From: a virus
Length of the DNA: 32,344 bases
IMG/VR virus record: IMGVR_UViG_3300031857_000829
Location: 1-32,344 of that record
Reading direction: 5' to 3' (one strand)
Of this stretch, positions 29,058 to 32,344 are shown piece by piece (the first letter of the stretch is position 1; every line of letters begins with the position of its first letter). The notes under the pieces are model-generated. The model worked only from the letters and a program-made list of their open reading frames with translations. It was not told the origin of the DNA and searched no databases. The position numbers were made by a program, and so were the translations under genes.

Positions 29058-29564
29058 ATGGCTTGTTTACTCACACAAGGATTTACCTTAGACTGCAAAG
29101 ATTCAGTCGGAGGTATTAAGAGCATCCACTTAATGAATTGGAGTGCTTCTAAATTTACTGTTGCCAGTGGTGAGGTAACTGCCACCACTTTTGCTTCGGG
29201 TGACGTATTCGATTACGAACTTCCAAAGGGTACAGGTTCTATGACTACCACTACTAACGTAAGTGTAGAAAATGGAACAGTATTCAACCAAGCGGATGTT
29301 GCGTTCAAATTGCGTAGATTGTCAACTGCTAAAAGAAACGAAATGAAATTATTGGCACAAGGTCGCTGCTATGCGATTGTAAAGACTAATAACGATGACG
29401 CTTTCTTAGTAGGTTACGAGTACGGATGTGACGTAACTTCTATGGTTGCTAATACAGGTACTGCAATGGGAGATTCTACAGGTTACGAGGTAACTCTATC
29501 TGCAATCGAATCTGAAGCCCCTTACAAAGTACAGAGCGGTGTATTGACCACATTAGGCATCTGA
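29058..29564 (+). CDS. Major tail tube protein
   Basis: The 168-aa product starts ACLLTQGFTLDCKDSVGGIK, contains SMTTTTNVSVENGTVFNQAD, AFKLRRLSTAKRNEMKLLAQ and a glycine-rich end. This start is very typical of tail tube subunits of Bacteroidota siphoviruses. It follows the capsid gene by 12 nt and precedes a terminator, so head and tube subunits share a transcript. Codon use is like the capsid gene, which suggests high expression. Confidence 0.75.
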   Translation: MACLLTQGFTLDCKDSVGGIKSIHLMNWSASKFTVASGEVTATTFASGDVFDYELPKGTGSMTTTTNVSVENGTVFNQADVAFKLRRLSTAKRNEMKLLAQGRCYAIVKTNNDDAFLVGYEYGCDVTSMVANTGTAMGDSTGYEVTLSAIESEAPYKVQSGVLTTLGI

Positions 29565-29583
29565 TTATAGGTTTTCATAGTTG

Positions 29584-29614
29584 AAAGGGGAGGACTTCGG
29601 TTCTCCCTTTTTTT
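29584..29614 (+). terminator. Intrinsic terminator with UUCG tetraloop after the tail tube gene
   Basis: AAAGGGGAGGAC (29584-29595) pairs with GTTCTCCCTTT across a TTCG loop closed by C-G, with one bulged G and one G-U pair. The right arm runs into a T tract to 29614. It ends the head transcript. Confidence 0.85.
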
Positions 29615-29646
29615 ATTACATTTTTTTTGTTTACTATTTAATATTG

Positions 29647-30012
29647 ATGTTGCTACTACAGAAAGGACAAACAAAGTATTGGTATTTAACGCTAACCGAA
29701 AAAGTTACGATAACAAATCCGTACTTTTTATTTTGGCTGAAAAATAGGACAACAAATACTTCAACATATAAGATATTGGCTGATGTATCTACGCACAAGG
29801 AGAGATACAACCAATTTCAAGTTATAGAGGGGACTACGTTTACATTAGATGCAGGTGAGTATGAATACCAAGTATATGCTCAAACTTCCAATAGTAATTT
29901 AAATCCTGCTTTATCCAATGAATTAGTAGAAGAGGGATTATTAAAAGTTACTTTAACAACAAGTTCAATAACAGAATATCAACCGAATTTAATAGAAAAA
30001 ATATATGAGTAG
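29647..30012 (+). CDS. Minor structural protein upstream of fibre genes (121 aa)
   Basis: From ATG 29647 the protein reads LLLQKGQTKYWYLTLTEKVT, then ITNPYFLFWLKNRTTN, and HKERYNQFQVIEGTTFTLDA near the centre, followed by GEYEYQVYAQTSN. This immunoglobulin-like 'KGQ...LTEK...KERYNQF...AGEYxYxVY' pattern is common just before fibre genes in Bacteroidota phages. An upstream in-frame TTG at 29581 lies inside the terminator and is rejected. It overlaps the next gene by 8 nt. Confidence 0.68.
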   Translation: MLLLQKGQTKYWYLTLTEKVTITNPYFLFWLKNRTTNTSTYKILADVSTHKERYNQFQVIEGTTFTLDAGEYEYQVYAQTSNSNLNPALSNELVEEGLLKVTLTTSSITEYQPNLIEKIYE

Positions 30013-30274
30013 TTCAACCGAATTTATGGCAGGGTTCACAGGTAGCCGTGTTGTATCAGGCACTTCAGCAGTCACAGGAAATTGGCGTGGATTTATTGTA
30101 AACGCTGATTGCGTAGTATCTGCAATATTAGACGAAGCAAACGCATCTTTATTGACATCATTAGGATTAAGTGGTGTTACATTAAGACAAGGTGCATTTA
30201 TTGTCGTTCCTGAAGAGAAGATAATTCGCTCTATCACTTTGACAAGTGGTAGCGTAGTAATGTATAATATATGA
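30005..30274 (+). CDS. Small fibre-associated protein (89 aa)
   Basis: Beta-rich and hydrophobic: SSSTEFMAGFTGSRVVSGTS, GNWRGFIVNADCVVSAILDE, LGLSGVTLRQGAFIVVPEEK and a final ITLTSGSVVMYNI. Similar short proteins ending in 'TLTSGSVxxY' lie directly before fibre genes in Bacteroidota phages. It probably connects fibre to tail or decorates it. It overlaps its neighbours by 8 and 4 nt. Confidence 0.62.
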   Translation: MSSSTEFMAGFTGSRVVSGTSAVTGNWRGFIVNADCVVSAILDEANASLLTSLGLSGVTLRQGAFIVVPEEKIIRSITLTSGSVVMYNI

Positions 30275-31635
30275 TTGGATTAGGCGTTGGCGTTAATCGT
30301 AGACGCTTTGCGGGTGGATTTGCAGGGTCTTATTCATCCCGTGTAATTGCCGATGGTGGAACGATTGAGGCACTTGATTGTGTTGCCGCTGCATCATCAT
30401 TATTACAATCTGCATCGTTATTATTAATCCCAAGCGGATATAAGGCAGGTGTTGCCTATGCTGAATTGCCATCCAATGGGAATGGCGATTTAACGTGGTC
30501 AAGAAATAGCGTAGCAAACAGAACGCAATCTAATGGTAATATCGGTAGTGTTGCGGCTAACTTCCCACGTTTATCCTATATGTACGGAAGTTGCCCCGCA
30601 TTATTGTTAGAACCACAGAGAACGAATAGTATCCGTAATTCTACAATGCAAGGTGCAAGTACAAGTCCGAGTACCTTGCCGACTAACTGGCTAAATCAAT
30701 CAACGGCTGGATTGACATTGGAGGTCAGCGGAACGGGTCAAGAAAATGGACTTGATTATGTGGACATTCGATATAGTGGAACAGCAACAAGTACGACTGC
30801 TCGTTTATTTTTCGAAGCATCAAACCAAATTGTTGCCGCTGATGGACAGATATGGACAGAAAGTATTTGGACTTCAATTTCGGGTTCAGCGTTACCGAGT
30901 AATTATAGATTGGGGGTTGCTACTAACACCTCAGCAGGATTTTCGGTAAGTTCTATTGTTGCTACCCCTAACATCACTCAATCAACTACATTAACTCGTT
31001 ATGATAGAGTAATGACATTACCAGGGGGGGCAACCGTTGCAAGGGCTAACCCTGGTATATACATTTCATTGGTTAACGGCAACACCTACGATTTCACCAT
31101 TCGCATCGCAGCACCACAATTTGAATTTGGGCAATTTGTAACTACATATATCAATACAACCAATGCCGCAGCAACACGATTGGTAGATACATTTACTCGA
31201 AATAACATTTACACCAATGGTTTAATTTCTGCAAGTGGTGGAACTTTATTTATTGAAATGCTCAACAACATTGCATATACAAGAGATGCCGCAGCACAAG
31301 GTATAGGAATTGGCGATTCAAGTTCAACAATTGCCAATGGATTTTTGATTGTGAATACTGGAACGGGTAGACAAGTAATTCAAAAAATAATTGCAAGTGC
31401 AACTACTAATTTATTCACTACAACAACCGACACTATTAAAATTGCTATCAAATGGAATGGAACGAGTGCTGATGTGTTTGTGAATGGAGTTAAACAAGTT
31501 AGTGCAACTGCATTTACAACTACAATAATGGAATTTTTAAACGGAACTGGGGCGGGAATACCAAGATGGATTAAAACAATGGCACTATACCCAACGCCTT
31601 TAAGTGATGCAGATTGCACAGCCTTAACAACATAA
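30271..31635 (+). CDS. Tail fibre / receptor-binding protein
   Basis: The N-terminal ~120 residues (SSRVIADGGTIEALDCVAAA, LIPSGYKAGVAYAELPSNGN, GDLTWSRNSVANRTQSNG, CPALLLEPQRTNSIRN) form the conserved attachment and linker region of phage fibres. The middle is beta-rich. The C-terminal ~140 residues (GTLFIEMLNNIAYT through IAIKWNGTSADVFVNGVKQV) look like a LamG/concanavalin-like jelly roll, which commonly binds carbohydrate. It is therefore the best candidate for host recognition. The 'WSRNS' and 'LLLEPQRTN' motifs are strongly characteristic. Confidence 0.75.
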   Translation: MIGLGVGVNRRRFAGGFAGSYSSRVIADGGTIEALDCVAAASSLLQSASLLLIPSGYKAGVAYAELPSNGNGDLTWSRNSVANRTQSNGNIGSVAANFPRLSYMYGSCPALLLEPQRTNSIRNSTMQGASTSPSTLPTNWLNQSTAGLTLEVSGTGQENGLDYVDIRYSGTATSTTARLFFEASNQIVAADGQIWTESIWTSISGSALPSNYRLGVATNTSAGFSVSSIVATPNITQSTTLTRYDRVMTLPGGATVARANPGIYISLVNGNTYDFTIRIAAPQFEFGQFVTTYINTTNAAATRLVDTFTRNNIYTNGLISASGGTLFIEMLNNIAYTRDAAAQGIGIGDSSSTIANGFLIVNTGTGRQVIQKIIASATTNLFTTTTDTIKIAIKWNGTSADVFVNGVKQVSATAFTTTIMEFLNGTGAGIPRWIKTMALYPTPLSDADCTALTT

Positions 31636-31639
31636 CAAT

Positions 31640-31897
31640 ATGATATTTGCAAAATTTGAATTACCGCAAGACAAGTGGGAAGAAATCAAACCCACATTAG
31701 AAAACTGTCATATTGTTGAATTAGGCGTGATTAATACATTATTTGCCGTTGATATTTTGTTTGATGGCGAACCCAACGAAGATTTATTGATTTACGAGGT
31801 ATTTCCTGAACCTTGTGGATTACATACATTTTTAGGAATGGAAGATTTATATTTAGAACGATTTAACGATTTTAACCCAACCGATGAACAAGTTTAA
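31640..31897 (+). CDS. Small conserved phage protein (85 aa), complete copy
   Basis: Starts IFAKFELPQDKWEEIKPTLE and continues NCHIVELGVINTLFAVDILF, with YEVFPEPCGLHTFLGMEDLY near the end. The pattern recurs in Bacteroidota phages after the fibre gene; the function is unknown. The partial frame at the left end of the window is a diverged copy. It follows the fibre gene by 4 nt and overlaps the holin-like gene by 14 nt. Confidence 0.7.
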   Translation: MIFAKFELPQDKWEEIKPTLENCHIVELGVINTLFAVDILFDGEPNEDLLIYEVFPEPCGLHTFLGMEDLYLERFNDFNPTDEQV

Positions 31898-32072
31898 CGA
31901 TTCCGCAGCCGATAGTTTAGCAGCCGTTAGTGGTGTTAGTGCAGTTGCTCATTTCGCTACAGAAATACAACCCATAATTTCCGCAAGTGCAGGAATAGTT
32001 GCAATTGTTTCGGGTTTACTTGCCTCAATTTATTATATAGTGAAGATATGGCAAAGGTTAAAACATCAATAA
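31884..32072 (+). CDS. Small membrane protein, holin-like (62 aa), right copy
   Basis: Polar N-terminus (NKFNDSAADSLAAVSGVSAV), hydrophobic segment PIISASAGIVAIVSGLLASI at ~30-49 and a basic end (KIWQRLKHQ). It is a clear but diverged homologue of the 63-aa protein at 186-377: the IVxIVSGLxAxxY core is kept, while the N-terminus and tail differ. It overlaps both neighbours, as in the left copy. Confidence 0.6.
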   Translation: MNKFNDSAADSLAAVSGVSAVAHFATEIQPIISASAGIVAIVSGLLASIYYIVKIWQRLKHQ

Positions 32073-32167
32073 CACTATTTCGTAAAAAGCCAAAACGCAA
32101 GTTAGGCAGACATACCAAACACATTAATAAACATAAATCGTGGAAACCAAATCGAGGTCAAGGGTGA
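32048..32167 (+). CDS. Very small basic protein (39 aa), right copy
   Basis: ATG 32048 opens a 39-codon frame (AKVKTSITLFRKKPKRKLGR at the start). Its last 26 residues equal those of the left copy at 364-480, whereas residues 3-13 differ. It ends in a TGA that overlaps the next GTG start. Conservation of the C-terminus across diverged copies supports a real gene. Confidence 0.7.
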   Translation: MAKVKTSITLFRKKPKRKLGRHTKHINKHKSWKPNRGQG

Positions 32168-32343
32168 AGTTCAAACCCTATTTTTCGCCAACACCTAAAA
32201 GAATTCGCATTTTTGGCGATAGTTTAGCCGCTGCATCTATAATGGTTGCAGGATTTAATATGTCTGAACCCTCCGTGATGATAGGTTGTGCAGTCGTTGG
32301 TGGATTAGGTAAATTCCTATCAAACTTTTTCACTATCGAATAA
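32164..32343 (+). CDS. Holin-like small membrane protein, right copy
   Basis: Same protein as 477-656, residue for residue, starting at GTG with a GTGA overlap (in-frame GTG 32140 possible). Two apolar segments and a PTPKRIRIF start are as in the left copy. All seven nucleotide differences from the left copy are synonymous. Confidence 0.65.
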   Translation: MKFKPYFSPTPKRIRIFGDSLAAASIMVAGFNMSEPSVMIGCAVVGGLGKFLSNFFTIE

Positions 32344-32344
32344 A

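Larger units (their letters stand above)
31705..32344. repeat. Right copy of the diverged terminal duplication
   Basis: Homologous to 1-657 in the same orientation. The offset is about 31.70 kb at the outer end and 31,687 nt at the inner end because of a net length difference in the middle gene. The window stops one base beyond the stop codon of the last holin-like gene. Confidence 0.85.

Noticed and set aside
29581-29646. TTG start giving a longer protein with hydrophobic N-terminus upstream of the fibre genes
   Set aside because: The extra 22 residues are read from the terminator hairpin and its T tract, so the apparent signal peptide is an artefact.
29639-29646. TAATATTG as a promoter -7 element
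   Set aside because: It has a mismatch to TAnnTTTG and no TTG at the right spacing.

Overview
The window looks like an essentially complete genome of a tailed, siphovirus-like phage infecting a member of the Bacteroidota (Flavobacterium-like or Bacteroides-like host). The evidence is the AT-rich sequence, at least four intergenic promoters of the Bacteroidota type (TTG or TTTG, a 19-20 nt spacer, then TAnnTTTG), TTAAA/A-rich translation starts in most genes, and many small proteins of families that recur in Bacteroidota phages. Every credible gene lies on the + strand and most starts overlap the preceding stop (ATGA, GTGA, TAATG). I see no integrase, attachment site, tRNA or CRISPR array, so a strictly lytic phage is the simplest reading. 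The first ~657 bases and the last ~640 bases are two diverged copies of the same small-gene cassette, as expected if a circular or circularly permuted genome of about 31.7 kb was assembled past its start into a different strain.

Layout. 1-657: end of the holin-like cassette. 673-6422: portal, head-tail connectors and neck proteins, with an inserted lysis group (overlapping spanin-like genes, metallophosphoesterase, DUF3310 protein, L,D-transpeptidase-like endolysin). 6424-8108: an early promoter, a small HTH protein and an ERF annealing protein plus YqaJ exonuclease recombination pair. 8157-11839: a second promoter and an accessory run of small genes. It includes a tandem duplicate pair, a block of five starts with strong Shine-Dalgarno sequences, and a truncated DNA methyltransferase. 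11822-14244: a third promoter, a structured leader ending in an intrinsic terminator directly against the start codon, then a DUF6291-type protein, DnaB helicase and a DnaA-domain-IV protein. 14272-14805: a promoter and a small sigma-like factor. 14789-17743: small conserved genes, a SAM methyltransferase, HNH endonuclease and small-terminase candidate. 17740-19921: glycosyltransferase and large terminase. 20133-20869: tail assembly chaperone pair with a T9 frameshift site. 20870-21071: the only sizeable non-coding region, with three iteron-like repeats. 21072-26532: tail proteins and tape measure. 26548-29564: prohead protease, scaffold, major capsid and tail tube, closed by a terminator. 29647-31635: fibre region. 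31640-end: second copy of the cassette.

How it works together. Early promoters would drive recombination, accessory and replication genes. The sigma-like factor is placed to switch on the downstream packaging, tail, head, fibre and lysis genes. The most interesting signals are the leader-terminator at 11853-11952 in front of the replication genes, the iteron-like intergenic region at 20870-21071, the T9 frameshift, the DnaA-like protein without an ATPase, and the synonymous-only divergence of the last holin-like gene between the two window ends.
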